A DNA stretch of 64,000 bases from Sphingobacterium sp. CZ-2 (GTDB taxonomy: Bacteria; Bacteroidota; Bacteroidia; Sphingobacteriales; Sphingobacteriaceae): positions 372,001 to 436,000 of the forward strand of contig NZ_CP038159.1 in the NCBI RefSeq assembly GCF_004526235.1, in the 5' to 3' direction. Each line of letters opens with the position of its first letter. Position 1 is the first letter of the stretch. This document shows positions 9,349 to 19,060 of this stretch, piece after piece. Below the pieces are notes generated by a model that was not told where the DNA came from, did no database searches, and saw nothing but the letters and a program-made list of their open reading frames with translations. Made by a program: the position numbers and the translations under genes.

Positions 9349-10605
9349 ATGAAAAGAACCAACAATTTCATCTCAAGAGGTCTTATAGGCCTTCTTACTG
9401 GAATATTATTCCTATCGGTGTCTTGCGATCGCATTACTTATGAGCAAGAGGTGATGGCCAAAGTGGCTGTATTCAAAACAATGGCCGAGATCCGTAAGGA
9501 ATTTGTCGGCACCAAGGATGGGGTAGAGCTTCAATCTACCGGAAAAATCTATATCTATAAAGATTTTTTGTTGATCAATGAGCCTTTAAAAGGTATTCAT
9601 TTTTACAACAATTCTAATCCGGCAAAACCGGAGAAGATTACTTTTTTGGCGGTTGAAGGTACTTCGGATTTCGCCATAAAAGATGATGTCTTATATACGG
9701 ATAACTATGCCGATTTATTACTTTTCGATCTTAAAAACATCGCAAAACCCACGTTGATGAAAAGAGTGGAGGATGTTTTTAAAACGGTGAATACAGTTTG
9801 GGGTTGGAAGCCTATGAATGGTACGAAGGTAGTAGCTGGATGGAAGGATTCCCTAGTTACTTATAAAAATACAAGAGAACATACACCTTTTGTAAAATAT
9901 GATACAAATATCAATTACGATGGGAATTCAGGTGGCACTGGACAAGCTGGGTCACTGGCACGTTTCACCATATCCAAAAACCATCTATACACCGTGGATA
10001 TTTCCGATTTGAATTGGTTTGATATCAGCAACAAAAATACGGCAACCTATGTGGATAAGATGAGGTTATCGGGTCTATTGGAAACTATTTTCCCCTATAA
10101 GGATAATCTGTTCATTGGAACCACGCAAGGTATGCACATCATCAGTCTGGAAAACCCCGCCGCGCCTAAAAAGATATCCACTTTTGCTCACTTTCGCGCT
10201 TGCGACCCCGTGGTTGTAAACGACAAATATGCTTTTGTCACCCTGAGGAGTGGTATTGAATGCGGAGGAGGAAGTAATGAATTACAAGTCATCGATATTG
10301 CAGACTTGAGCAATCCTAAACTAAAACTTACCCAAGCATTAAAATCTCCTTATGGTTTAGGCTTATCTGGAAATATGGTTTACCTCACAGAAGGAATGAA
10401 TGGTTTTAGGAGCTTCGCTTTTGAAGAGGGGCAGCAGCTTTCGCTAAAAGAAGTGCAGAATTTGCCAAACATGATGAGTTATGATGTAATTCCTGGTCCG
10501 AAATCCATGATTGTCATTGGCCCCAAAAAGATTTGTCAATATGATTATCAAGACAAATCGAATATTAAGGAATTAGGATGTATTAATATAACTCCAGGCT
10601 CGTAA
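9349..10605 (+). CDS. LVIVD-repeat lipoprotein
   Basis: A lipoprotein (lipobox ending at Cys26) of 418 residues. Its body consists of repeats carrying hydrophobic cores and ALSNP-like turns, for example LQVIDIADLSNPK and MHIISLENPAAPK, which are the mark of LVIVD repeats. These repeats fold as a beta-propeller-like structure, probably on the periplasmic or surface side of the outer membrane. Its partner is unknown. The next gene, a small barrel, begins one base after the stop (10607), so the two are surely cotranscribed and may form a lipoprotein-barrel pair. Confidence 0.8.
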   Translation: MKRTNNFISRGLIGLLTGILFLSVSCDRITYEQEVMAKVAVFKTMAEIRKEFVGTKDGVELQSTGKIYIYKDFLLINEPLKGIHFYNNSNPAKPEKITFLAVEGTSDFAIKDDVLYTDNYADLLLFDLKNIAKPTLMKRVEDVFKTVNTVWGWKPMNGTKVVAGWKDSLVTYKNTREHTPFVKYDTNINYDGNSGGTGQAGSLARFTISKNHLYTVDISDLNWFDISNKNTATYVDKMRLSGLLETIFPYKDNLFIGTTQGMHIISLENPAAPKKISTFAHFRACDPVVVNDKYAFVTLRSGIECGGGSNELQVIDIADLSNPKLKLTQALKSPYGLGLSGNMVYLTEGMNGFRSFAFEEGQQLSLKEVQNLPNMMSYDVIPGPKSMIVIGPKKICQYDYQDKSNIKELGCINITPGS

Positions 10606-10606
10606 G

Positions 10607-11239
10607 ATGAAGAAATTTATAGTTATCCTCGTATTATGTTTCGTAGGAAATAGTTTTTCCTTACATGCCCAAATGGGTAAAAGGACCTATGTAAATCAAA
10701 CAGAAATTGGTTTGATGAACTATGGATTTATTCCTATTCAAAACAGTTATAGTTTTTTGACCATGCATGGCCTGAAGTTGACCGAATCTTGGGAATTGGG
10801 TCTCTCTTCTGGAGTGGAGAAATACACAGCTGATGAATATGAAAAGTTCTGGGTATTACCATTCAATGTTGCTGGTCGATTTATTTTAAATCCCCATAAA
10901 CGCACCACATTTTATTCGGGATTGGATGCGGGTTATGGCTTCGCCGGGCTAAACTCCACAGCAGATAAAGTCTGGAACAACACAGTAACCGAAAAGGATA
11001 GGTCTTTTAAAGGTGGTTTGAGGTTTCATCCACATGTGGGTTGGAGATGGAAAGTAGGTGCAGAAAGAACTTTCATTTCCCTGAGCATAGGCTATCAATT
11101 CCAACAGATAAAACTTGAAAGATCAAAGTTAAGACCTGTTTTTGATGGATTTCTAAATAATAATCTAGATAATTATTATCACGAGCGGGTCACCTATAAT
11201 ATGGGTAGAGCCGTTGTGAAAGTCGGCATGGGATTCTAA
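10607..11239 (+). CDS. small outer-membrane beta-barrel protein
   Basis: A 210-residue exported protein: a signal peptide to about residue 21 (LHAQ), then some eight to ten amphipathic strands with aromatic girdles (GYGFAGL, LSIGYQFQQIKLERS). It ends VKVGMGF, a C-terminal phenylalanine typical of substrates of the BAM machinery. No function is recognised. The gene is coupled to the upstream LVIVD lipoprotein by a one-base gap. Its stop overlaps the stop of the convergent SAM hydrolase gene. Confidence 0.65.
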   Translation: MKKFIVILVLCFVGNSFSLHAQMGKRTYVNQTEIGLMNYGFIPIQNSYSFLTMHGLKLTESWELGLSSGVEKYTADEYEKFWVLPFNVAGRFILNPHKRTTFYSGLDAGYGFAGLNSTADKVWNNTVTEKDRSFKGGLRFHPHVGWRWKVGAERTFISLSIGYQFQQIKLERSKLRPVFDGFLNNNLDNYYHERVTYNMGRAVVKVGMGF

Positions 11240-12021
11240 TGGTCAAAAAACTCGACCAAAATGGTTTCATCCTGATATAAGCCCAACAATTGACTGGCAT
11301 TACCTTTATTAATAGCTATTTCCAAGAAATTACTGATCCCAAAAAGACAGAGTTTCTCCCCTTCAGATACCTCATTGTAATGCCAGCTCAATTTTGAAAT
11401 CGTCTCATTTCTTTTAAATCTCAAAACGAAATCCCTTCCATTTTGGATCTTATTGAACAATTCCTTACTGATATTACTGATGACATTTCCAAAGGAATCA
11501 ATAAACGTTACATGACCTTTGATGCTGTTCTGATTATAAACAGGTTGAAACAAAACCTTTTGTACAGGGTTTTCGATCGGGAAACCGATATCAGAAAATT
11601 TGCCTCCGTTAGCAATATGGCAGGCTGCTTTGGTCAAAATATCCGCTAAGGGAAAGTGCAGATACCTCAAATCCTGCATAATATTGATCTCGATCATTTC
11701 CGTAGGACGATCTTCCCCCAGAATGATACTGAAAATCCCATTATCCGCGCCAACAAAATATTGCCCTTTGTAAGACATGGCCAAATAGCGAGAATCCTCC
11801 TGAAAAACAGTGTCGATACCGATCAGATGAACAGTCTTCGCTGGAAAATAGGGGTAGGCATTATTGATGACAAATGCGGCATGCTGAATGCTGAAAGAAG
11901 GGATATCATGGGATATGTCTACCAGACGTACATTCGGCAATTGCGAAATAATACTGCCCTTTAATGCGGCCTGATAAAAATCGCGATGACCTAAGTCTGT
12001 GGTTAACGTTATTACTCCCAT
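11236..12021 (-). CDS. SAM hydrolase / SAM hydroxide adenosyltransferase (DUF62)
   Basis: A member of the family that includes the chlorinase and fluorinase. The widespread version hydrolyses S-adenosylmethionine to adenosine and methionine. Seen here are the N-terminal TLTTDLGHRDFY motif, the Asp-containing LVDISHDIP element, GADNGIFS and a C-terminal domain with SFGNVISNI. No 23-residue halogenase insertion is evident, which favours the hydrolase activity. The start is set at the ATG at 12021; one three codons earlier is possible. It converges on the barrel gene with a four-base overlap. Confidence 0.85.
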   Translation of the reverse strand: MGVITLTTDLGHRDFYQAALKGSIISQLPNVRLVDISHDIPSFSIQHAAFVINNAYPYFPAKTVHLIGIDTVFQEDSRYLAMSYKGQYFVGADNGIFSIILGEDRPTEMIEINIMQDLRYLHFPLADILTKAACHIANGGKFSDIGFPIENPVQKVLFQPVYNQNSIKGHVTFIDSFGNVISNISKELFNKIQNGRDFVLRFKRNETISKLSWHYNEVSEGEKLCLFGISNFLEIAINKGNASQLLGLYQDETILVEFFDH

Positions 12022-12133
12022 ACTATCCAAATGCCCGTAGCAAAAAATTTAACTGTTGTTTTTGATAAGCGAACTACAAAAATAGAAAAAGTAAATTGTA
12101 TTTTTGAATCAAGAAAAATTAATCGATTAAAAT

Positions 12134-13108
12134 TTGAGTGAATTAGAAATCAATTTGGACACAGTCAATCTGATAACCCTATGGGGTGCTCAGAATGAGA
12201 ATCATGAGTTTATCAAACGCGCTTTTCCCAAGTTGCGCTTGGTAGCCAGAGGAAGTCAACTTAAGGTGTTGGGTGAAGAAGGAGAAAGGAACCGCTTTCA
12301 GCAGGTATTTGACCAAATTCTTGGCCATGTCAACCAGTTTCAGACACTATCGTTACTTGAGCTCGAGGGACTTTTAAGTTCGGTTACCGACTTAAAAGCA
12401 CCTGCTGCCGCACCAAAGGATGAGGCGGAGGCAAAAGCTGCTGCGATGAAAGGAGAGCCTATTGTTTATGGCCCTAATGGAATCGTAGTTCGTGCAAGAA
12501 CGGCAAATCAACGTCGAATGGTCGATAGCATCAACAAGAATGATATCCTGTTTGCGATAGGCCCTGCTGGTACGGGAAAGACCTATACAGCGGTAGCATT
12601 AGCGGTCCGCGCCTTAAGAAACAAGGAAATCAAACGCATCATTCTGACGCGTCCTGCCGTAGAAGCGGGAGAAAACCTTGGTTTTTTACCTGGCGACCTT
12701 AAAGAGAAGGTGGATCCTTATCTAAGACCTTTATACGATGCGTTGGATGATATGATTCCAGCAGAAAAACTAAAAGGATACCTAGAGAACAGGACCATTG
12801 AGGTCGCACCTTTAGCGTTCATGCGGGGTAGGACCTTGGATAATTGTTTTGTGATCCTGGATGAGGCGCAAAATGCGACCGATATGCAGTTGAAGATGTT
12901 CCTAACACGTATGGGACCAACAGCAAAATTCATCGTAACTGGCGACATGACCCAAGTGGATCTTCCAAAAAAGACCCAATCTGGTCTGGTGAATGCCGTC
13001 AAGATATTAGAAGGAATCGAAGGGATTGATATGATCTACCTGAGTGGGGCAGACGTTGTTCGCCATAAATTGGTGAAACGTATCCTAGAAGCCTATGGCG
13101 ATATTTAA
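12134..13108 (+). CDS. phoH: PhoH-family ATPase
   Basis: Cytoplasmic P-loop ATPase/RNA-helicase-like protein of the PhoH family, often linked to phosphate starvation or RNA metabolism but without a settled function. Residues 1-105 form a KH-like N-terminal region. Walker A GPAGTGKT lies at 143-150 and Walker B FVILDEAQN near 236-244. The start codon is TTG at 12134; the next in-frame ATG is far inside the protein, so the TTG is needed to keep the conserved N-terminus. A -7 box lies at 12099-12106. It is the first gene of a plus-strand run leading to purC and the his genes. Confidence 0.9.
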   Translation: MSELEINLDTVNLITLWGAQNENHEFIKRAFPKLRLVARGSQLKVLGEEGERNRFQQVFDQILGHVNQFQTLSLLELEGLLSSVTDLKAPAAAPKDEAEAKAAAMKGEPIVYGPNGIVVRARTANQRRMVDSINKNDILFAIGPAGTGKTYTAVALAVRALRNKEIKRIILTRPAVEAGENLGFLPGDLKEKVDPYLRPLYDALDDMIPAEKLKGYLENRTIEVAPLAFMRGRTLDNCFVILDEAQNATDMQLKMFLTRMGPTAKFIVTGDMTQVDLPKKTQSGLVNAVKILEGIEGIDMIYLSGADVVRHKLVKRILEAYGDI

Positions 13109-13139
13109 TAGCAATTAAACGCGTGGAAACGCAACAAAT

Positions 13140-14084
13140 ATGAGTACAATAAAAGAAACAAATTTCAATTTCAAAAACCAGACGGCATTTTATAGGGGTA
13201 AAGTCAGGGATGTCTATACCATTGCAAACGATTACTTGGTGATGGTAGCTTCCGATCGTATTTCAGCATTCGATGTCGTTTTACCTCGTGCAATCCCTTA
13301 TAAAGGTCAAGTATTGAACCAGATCGCTTCCAAATTCTTAAAGGCTACTGCTGATATCTTGCCGAATTGGGTGGTATCTGTTCCAGATCCGAATGTAACG
13401 ATCGGGAAAAGCTGTGAGCCTTTTAAAGTAGAAATGGTGATTCGTGGCTATGTATCCGGACATTTATGGCGTACCTACCGTGATGGCGGACGTGAGCTTT
13501 GCGGTGAAGTTCTTCCTGAAGGGCTGAAAGAAAATGATAAGCTTCCGGAACCGATCATTACCCCAACCACCAAAGCAGCGGTCGGTCATGATATGGATAT
13601 CTCCAGAGCTGAAATCATCAGCCAAGGGATTGTCTCTGAAGAAGATTATACCCAATTGGAAAAATATGCAAAAGCGCTTTTTCAAAGAGGAACTGAGATT
13701 GCAGCAGAAAGAGGATTAATCTTAGTGGATACCAAATACGAATTTGGAAAACGCGATGGCATCATCTACCTGATCGATGAGATCCATACACCAGATTCTT
13801 CCCGTTACTTCTATGCGGATGGTTATGAGGAACGTCAGCAAAATGGCGAACCGCAGAAGCAACTGTCCAAGGAATTTGTAAGACAATGGTTGATCGAAAA
13901 TGGTTTTCAAGGAAAAGAAGGTCAAGAAGTGCCTGAAATGACAGATACTATTGTAAATTCAATTTCTGAACGCTATATTGAACTTTTTGAACACATCACG
14001 GGCGACAAGTTCAAATATCCAGAAAATGGAGATGTTCTGGACCGCGTTGAACGCAATGTGAGCGAAGAATTGGCGAAACTATAA
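13140..14084 (+). CDS. purC: phosphoribosylaminoimidazole-succinocarboxamide synthase
   Basis: SAICAR synthetase of purine biosynthesis, which joins aspartate to CAIR using ATP. The protein is 314 residues, the longer form common in Bacteroidota and yeast. It has the family's [10 protein letters not shown] entry, [12 protein letters not shown], the [20 protein letters not shown] substrate region and [20 protein letters not shown]. It follows phoH by 31 bases. No purine riboswitch is visible upstream. Confidence 0.97.
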   Translation: MSTIKETNFNFKNQTAFYRGKVRDVYTIANDYLVMVASDRISAFDVVLPRAIPYKGQVLNQIASKFLKATADILPNWVVSVPDPNVTIGKSCEPFKVEMVIRGYVSGHLWRTYRDGGRELCGEVLPEGLKENDKLPEPIITPTTKAAVGHDMDISRAEIISQGIVSEEDYTQLEKYAKALFQRGTEIAAERGLILVDTKYEFGKRDGIIYLIDEIHTPDSSRYFYADGYEERQQNGEPQKQLSKEFVRQWLIENGFQGKEGQEVPEMTDTIVNSISERYIELFEHITGDKFKYPENGDVLDRVERNVSEELAKL

Positions 14085-14111
14085 TACATTAATCTTAAAA
14101 GACTAACATTT

Positions 14112-14489
14112 ATGAAATTTACGGTAGATAAATACGATCGATTTGTGGTGATTGAGCCCCTTCAAGAAAAATTAGATGGAGATGCTGCCGCAAGTTTAAA
14201 GGGCGAGTTTATGCTCCGCAATACCGGCGGACAACGAAACATTGTCTTGGATATGAATAAAGTGTTAGAAACAGATGAAACAGGTATCCGTACCGGTTTA
14301 TTAGCACGTAGATTATGTAAATCTTTGGGAGGTTTATTCATTATCACCAACCTGAATGAAGGAGTTAAACAATATATCAGCTCCTTAGGTTTGGACAGTT
14401 ACCTGATCATCACCAAAGACGTAGAAAAAGCAAAAGACCTGATCTTCGGAAATGAAATCCGATTGGATTTAAAAGAAGGGCAGGCATAA
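14112..14489 (+). CDS. STAS-domain anti-sigma-factor-antagonist-like protein
   Basis: A single STAS domain of 125 residues, similar to SpoIIAA/RsbV-type partner-switching proteins. The position that usually reads DSSG (phospho-acceptor serines) reads DETG (residues 55-58), so only Thr57 could be phosphorylated and Glu56 could act as a permanent negative charge. No cognate kinase (RsbW-type) or PP2C phosphatase is nearby. It sits between purC and rnz, two bases before the rnz start. This placement next to rnz is one I recall seeing in related genomes, but I cannot check that here. Confidence 0.75.
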   Translation: MKFTVDKYDRFVVIEPLQEKLDGDAAASLKGEFMLRNTGGQRNIVLDMNKVLETDETGIRTGLLARRLCKSLGGLFIITNLNEGVKQYISSLGLDSYLIITKDVEKAKDLIFGNEIRLDLKEGQA

Positions 14490-14490
14490 G

Positions 14491-15405
14491 ATGATTCGAT
14501 TTGAAGTATTGGTATTGGGTAACAGCTCAGCAACACCCATTTTTGAACGCCATCCTACTTCTCAGGTCATCAATTATAACGAACAATTATTCTTGATCGA
14601 TTGTGGCGAAGGTACGCAGATGCAACTTTCACGCTATGGTATCAAAAGCAATCGCATCGATCATATTTTTATCTCTCATCTGCATGGAGACCACTATTTA
14701 GGTCTTGTAGGCCTGGTGTCCTCCATGCACTTGGTAGGTAGAAAGGCCGATCTCCATATCTATGGGCCTGCACCTTTACAGGAGATTTTGGAATTGCATT
14801 TCAAATATTCCGAAACGGTCATCCGGTATAATATCATTTTCCATCCGACAAATCCAGAAAAGGAAGAGTTTATTTTTTCATCCAGGATGATGACCGTAAA
14901 ATCCTTTCCATTAATCCATCGTATCCCATGCACTGGATTTCGATTTGATGAAGGAAAGCGTTCTGCCAGTATTTTAGCGGAAAAAGTGGAACCCTTGAAT
15001 ATTCCAAAACCCTATTATTCGCTTTTGAAAAAGGGGATAGATTACGTCGATCCTCAGGGCAATGTACATCAAGCGGCGGCATTGACGGTCCCTGGTCCTG
15101 CCTCCCGGTCGTATGCCTACTGCTCAGATACCGTAAGGCATCCGATCTATTTACCATCCATCCAAGGAGCTGATCTTTTATATCATGAATCTACTTTTTT
15201 GGATGAAATGCGGGACAGAGCCAAAGAAACCTTCCATACCACCTGTTTAGAAGCGGCTGAAATCGCTAAAGAAAGCCAGGTGAAAAAATTGCTCTTGGGC
15301 CATTATTCCGCAAGGTATAAAACACTCGGCCCTTTATTGGAAGAAGCCCAGACTGTTTTCCCTAATACCGAGCTATCAATTGAGGGGAAATGGTATTTAG
15401 TTTAG
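14491..15405 (+). CDS. rnz: ribonuclease Z
   Basis: Metallo-beta-lactamase-fold endonuclease that trims the 3' end of pre-tRNA. The zinc-binding HxHxDH motif is at 63-68 (HLHGDH). Further ligands appear in the PLIHRIPCTGFRF region, SDT near residue 213 and the C-terminal LGHYSARY. Length (304) is typical of the bacterial short form. It begins one base after the STAS gene stop, suggesting coupled translation. Confidence 0.95.
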   Translation: MIRFEVLVLGNSSATPIFERHPTSQVINYNEQLFLIDCGEGTQMQLSRYGIKSNRIDHIFISHLHGDHYLGLVGLVSSMHLVGRKADLHIYGPAPLQEILELHFKYSETVIRYNIIFHPTNPEKEEFIFSSRMMTVKSFPLIHRIPCTGFRFDEGKRSASILAEKVEPLNIPKPYYSLLKKGIDYVDPQGNVHQAAALTVPGPASRSYAYCSDTVRHPIYLPSIQGADLLYHESTFLDEMRDRAKETFHTTCLEAAEIAKESQVKKLLLGHYSARYKTLGPLLEEAQTVFPNTELSIEGKWYLV

Positions 15406-15460
15406 CCTTTTTTGTGAATTTTTGCCCATATTTACAGCTAGAAAAAAATAGTCTAAAATA

Positions 15461-16513
15461 ATGTCCTTCAACTTAACCGCCTTATTACGAGAGAACATTA
15501 GAAATCTCGTACCATATTCATCCGCAAGGGATGAATTCAAAGGGGAAGCATCTGTTTTTTTGGATGCCAATGAAAACGCTTTTGGCTCCCCGCTTCCTCA
15601 TGACTATAACCGATATCCTGACCCCCTTCAACATCAAGTAAAACATAAATTATCCAGCATAAAAGGTGTGCCTGCCGAGAACATGTTCTTAGGCAATGGT
15701 TCTGACGAAGCAATCGATATTCTCTATCGTGCTTTCTGTACACCAAAAATCGATAATGTGATCCTGGTACCACCTACTTACGGTATGTATGAGGTGTCTG
15801 CCAATATCAATGATGTGGAGGTCCGTAAAGTAAACTTGACGGCAGATTATCAATTGGATCTAGATGGTATCGCAGAGGCATTGGACACTCATACCAAACT
15901 TATTTTTGTATGCTCGCCCAATAACCCAACCGGTAATAGCATCAATCCATTGGATATTGAAACCCTTTTGGTCAATTTCAAAGGTATTGTCGTGGTGGAT
16001 GAAGCATACATCAACTACTCCAAACAGAAATCCTTTACCTATTCCTTGCCGGAATTCCCGAACCTGGTTGTTCTACAAACACTTTCCAAAGCTTGGGGAT
16101 TGGCTGCATTACGATTGGGATTGGCATTTGCGAGTAAAGAAATCATTGCGGTATTCAATAAAATAAAACCACCCTATAACATCAACCAGGCCACCCAAGA
16201 TCTGGTATTGGAAGCATTGAATAATTATGAGGTGGTGAACGAGTGGATTCGGGAAACCATCAAAGAAAGGGAAACTTTAGTATCCCAATTGGATGCCTTA
16301 CAGCAGGTTGAAAAGATCACCCCTTCCGATGCCAACTTTATTTTGGTCAAGCTTCAGGATCCTAGATCCCTATATGATTTTCTGGTGGACAAGGGAATCA
16401 TTGTTCGCGACCGCTCAAAAGTGGCATTATGCGATGGTTGCCTACGTATTACCGTGGGGACAAAGTTGGAAAATGAACGTTTAATAAACGAAATACAAGA
16501 GTTTTATAAATAA
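15461..16513 (+). CDS. hisC: histidinol-phosphate aminotransferase
   Basis: PLP enzyme of histidine biosynthesis that converts imidazole-acetol phosphate to histidinol phosphate. It is a fold-type I aminotransferase with DANENAFGSP near the start, CSPNNPTGN (151-159), the aspartate of VVVDEAY (180) and the PLP lysine K210 in LSKAWGLAALRLG. It is the first his gene here; hisG and hisD, which usually precede it, are absent. A TTTG at 15411-15414 is followed 18 bases later by TA, but the rest of the -7 box does not fit consensus, so the promoter is uncertain. Confidence 0.96.
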   Translation: MSFNLTALLRENIRNLVPYSSARDEFKGEASVFLDANENAFGSPLPHDYNRYPDPLQHQVKHKLSSIKGVPAENMFLGNGSDEAIDILYRAFCTPKIDNVILVPPTYGMYEVSANINDVEVRKVNLTADYQLDLDGIAEALDTHTKLIFVCSPNNPTGNSINPLDIETLLVNFKGIVVVDEAYINYSKQKSFTYSLPEFPNLVVLQTLSKAWGLAALRLGLAFASKEIIAVFNKIKPPYNINQATQDLVLEALNNYEVVNEWIRETIKERETLVSQLDALQQVEKITPSDANFILVKLQDPRSLYDFLVDKGIIVRDRSKVALCDGCLRITVGTKLENERLINEIQEFYK

Positions 16514-16519
16514 TATCCC

Positions 16520-17659
16520 ATGTCTGACCAATTAATTCGTGTCCTTTTTATCGATAGAGACGGCACATTAATTCAAGAGCCGGCAGATGAGCAGGTAGAC
16601 TCATTCGCCAAATTGAAATTTTATCCAGGCGCCTTGCAATACTTGCCAAGGATTGCCAAAGAATTGGATTTTGAATTGGTCTTGGTAACTAACCAAGACG
16701 GTTTAGGAACTTCTTCCCATCCGGATGAGAATTTTTGGCCTGTCCATCATTTGGTGATGGATACCTTCGCCGGTGAAGGCGTAAATTTTGCCCGCGAGCA
16801 TGTGGATAGGACCTTCCCGCATGAAAATGCCGATACCCGAAAACCAGGTGTGGGTATGCTGAAGGAGTATTTTGATCCTCAAAAATATGATTTGGCAAAC
16901 TCCTTTGTGATTGGCGACCGCGTTAATGATGTGAGGTTAGCACAGAATTTAGGCGCGAAAGCCATCTGGCTGCGCAATAACGATGATCTTGGGAAATTGG
17001 AAGGCGTGGAAATCAGCAACGATGTGGTTGCATTAGAGACTTCCGATTGGAAAGCAATCTATGAATTCCTAAAATTGGGGACCCGTGTGGCCGAGCATCA
17101 CCGTAAAACCAATGAAACGGATATCTATATCAAATTGAACCTGGATGGCAGCGGAAAATCGGATATTGATACCAGGCTACCCTTCTTCGATCACATGCTT
17201 GACCAATTAGCTCGTCATGGTGCTTTGGACCTTACGATCAAAGCCAAAGGCGATCTGCATATTGATGAACACCATACTATTGAAGATACCGGTATTGCGC
17301 TGGGTGAAATCTTCCTGACTGCTCTTGGAAACAAACGCGGCATTGAACGATACGCTTTTACCCTTCCGATGGACGACTGTCTTGCGCAGGTAGCGATAGA
17401 TTTTGGTGGTCGGAACTGGATTGTCTGGGATGCCGAATTCAAAAGGGAAAAAATTGGAGATATGCCTACGGAGATGTTCTTTCATTTTTTCAAATCCTTT
17501 TCGGATGCGTCCAAATCAAACCTGAATGTACAGGCAACGGGAGAAAATGAACACCATAAGATCGAAGCCATCTTTAAAGCCTTCGCCAAAACCATCAAAA
17601 AGGCGGTGCGTAGAGATGCTGATAATATGCAGTTGCCAAGCACAAAAGGATTATTGTAA
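16520..17659 (+). CDS. hisB: bifunctional histidinol-phosphatase / imidazoleglycerol-phosphate dehydratase
   Basis: Two activities in one chain, the arrangement also known from enterobacteria. Residues 1-165 are a HAD phosphatase with nucleophile and acid in FIDRDGTL (Asp12, Asp14), removing phosphate from histidinol phosphate. Residues about 180-379 are the IGP dehydratase with the metal-binding motifs [13 protein letters not shown] and [10 protein letters not shown]. The gene starts six bases after hisC. Confidence 0.97.
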   Translation: MSDQLIRVLFIDRDGTLIQEPADEQVDSFAKLKFYPGALQYLPRIAKELDFELVLVTNQDGLGTSSHPDENFWPVHHLVMDTFAGEGVNFAREHVDRTFPHENADTRKPGVGMLKEYFDPQKYDLANSFVIGDRVNDVRLAQNLGAKAIWLRNNDDLGKLEGVEISNDVVALETSDWKAIYEFLKLGTRVAEHHRKTNETDIYIKLNLDGSGKSDIDTRLPFFDHMLDQLARHGALDLTIKAKGDLHIDEHHTIEDTGIALGEIFLTALGNKRGIERYAFTLPMDDCLAQVAIDFGGRNWIVWDAEFKREKIGDMPTEMFFHFFKSFSDASKSNLNVQATGENEHHKIEAIFKAFAKTIKKAVRRDADNMQLPSTKGLL

Positions 17660-17697
17660 AACTATTTGAAGACCAGTTGGTTATTAAACATAAATAG

Positions 17698-18288
17698 ATG
17701 GTTGGAATCGTAAATTATGGTGCTGGGAATATATTCTCCATAACCGCTGCTTTACAGCGCTTGGATATTTCCTACGGCATGATCAATACCAAGGATGATT
17801 TTGATCGTTACGATCGGATCATTATCCCTGGGGTTGGGCATGCAGGGGCAGCCATGGATAAATTGAAAGCCTCGGGTTTGGCAGAGGCCATCCCCAAGTT
17901 GGAAAAGCCAGTTTTGGGAATATGTGTAGGGATGCAATTGCTGACCGACTTTTCCGAAGAAGGCCATGCCGATCTATTGGGGATTATTCCGGTGAAGACC
18001 TTGCATTTTGAAGGTCGAGTAACCGAAAAAGTACCTCATATGGGTTGGAATAGCATAAGCTTCGACCCTTCCTGTCCATTGTTTAAGGATATTGCAAATA
18101 ATACGTATTTTTATTTTGTACATTCTTATTTTATTGAACATGAGGATAGGTATAACATCGCAACCTGTGATTATGGATTAACCTTTTCAGCAGCGATTGC
18201 CAAGAACAATTTTTGGGCAGTTCAGTTTCACCCGGAGAAATCCGGAAAAGCAGGAGAACAGCTCTTACTTAACTTTAGTCATTTTTAA
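17698..18288 (+). CDS. hisH: imidazole glycerol phosphate synthase, glutaminase subunit
   Basis: Class I glutamine amidotransferase subunit that supplies ammonia to HisF. The nucleophile is Cys76 in LGICVGMQLL, with the catalytic His-Glu pair in the C-terminal FHPEKSG. Length (196) fits the family. It lies in the his operon between hisB and hisA; the gap from hisB is 38 bases with no terminator-like hairpin. Confidence 0.96.
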   Translation: MVGIVNYGAGNIFSITAALQRLDISYGMINTKDDFDRYDRIIIPGVGHAGAAMDKLKASGLAEAIPKLEKPVLGICVGMQLLTDFSEEGHADLLGIIPVKTLHFEGRVTEKVPHMGWNSISFDPSCPLFKDIANNTYFYFVHSYFIEHEDRYNIATCDYGLTFSAAIAKNNFWAVQFHPEKSGKAGEQLLLNFSHF

Positions 18289-18304
18289 TCGAATTTTTGA
18301 TATT

Positions 18305-19057
18305 ATGTATATTATACCTGCAATTGATGTATTGGACAAACAGGTTGTCCGTTTAAGAGAGGGCAACTACGACGAGGTTACCACTTATCCGATTTCTTTG
18401 GAAGAACAGATCGAAAAATACCATGCCAATGGTACAGAGATCGTTCATATCATAGATCTTAATGGAGCCAAAGGTGATTTTAGCAATCAAGCTTATCTAT
18501 TCGACATCATCAAACGCACTGAAATGAAAGTGCAATATGGTGGTGGTGTCCGTAGTATCGAAAAAGTAAAGGAATTGATCGATGCAGGGGTGTACCGCGT
18601 CATCGTAGGTACACAAGCGATAACCAATCCGGCATTTTTGGAAGAACTTTCTGCATTGAACGAAGGCCGGATCAAATACGCTGACCATATCGTCATTGCC
18701 ATTGATGTACTGGATGAGGTGATCAAATATTCGGGATGGCTAGAAAGCTCCCCAATTAAATTAATGGAATACATTGATAAATGTTTGGCATTAGGATTCT
18801 ATCGTTTCCTATGTACCGACATCAGTAAGGATGGTAAATTAGGCGGTGCCGGTGTAGAGCTGTACAGCAAACTACTTGGACATTCGCCGATCATAAAACT
18901 GATCGGATCAGGAGGCATCAGTTCCATGGCAGATATTGAGGCGCTGAATGATTTGGGTAAAATGGAATCTGTGGTGGTTGGTAAAGCTATCTATGAAAAT
19001 AGAATCAGCATCGAAGAAATAAAAGACTGGAATCTTAAAGCCTTAATCAGTTTCTAA
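18305..19057 (+). CDS. hisA: ProFAR isomerase
   Basis: TIM-barrel isomerase that converts ProFAR to PRFAR. The start is placed at the ATG at 18305 (MYIIPAIDVL), which puts catalytic Asp8 in the standard place. A longer frame from 18197 would overlap hisH by about 90 bases and add an unrelated 36-residue tail, so it is rejected. The second catalytic Asp lies in TDISKDG, and the phosphate-binding loops GGGVRS and GSGGISS are present. It is followed three bases later by hisF. Confidence 0.96.
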   Translation: MYIIPAIDVLDKQVVRLREGNYDEVTTYPISLEEQIEKYHANGTEIVHIIDLNGAKGDFSNQAYLFDIIKRTEMKVQYGGGVRSIEKVKELIDAGVYRVIVGTQAITNPAFLEELSALNEGRIKYADHIVIAIDVLDEVIKYSGWLESSPIKLMEYIDKCLALGFYRFLCTDISKDGKLGGAGVELYSKLLGHSPIIKLIGSGGISSMADIEALNDLGKMESVVVGKAIYENRISIEEIKDWNLKALISF

Positions 19058-19060
19058 AAC

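Noticed and set aside
15406..15460. Regulatory leader or riboswitch before hisC
   Set aside because: No run of His codons, no stable hairpin pair, and only a poor promoter match.
18197..18304. Longer N-terminus for HisA
   Set aside because: It would overlap hisH by about 90 bases and move the catalytic Asp away from its conserved position 8.
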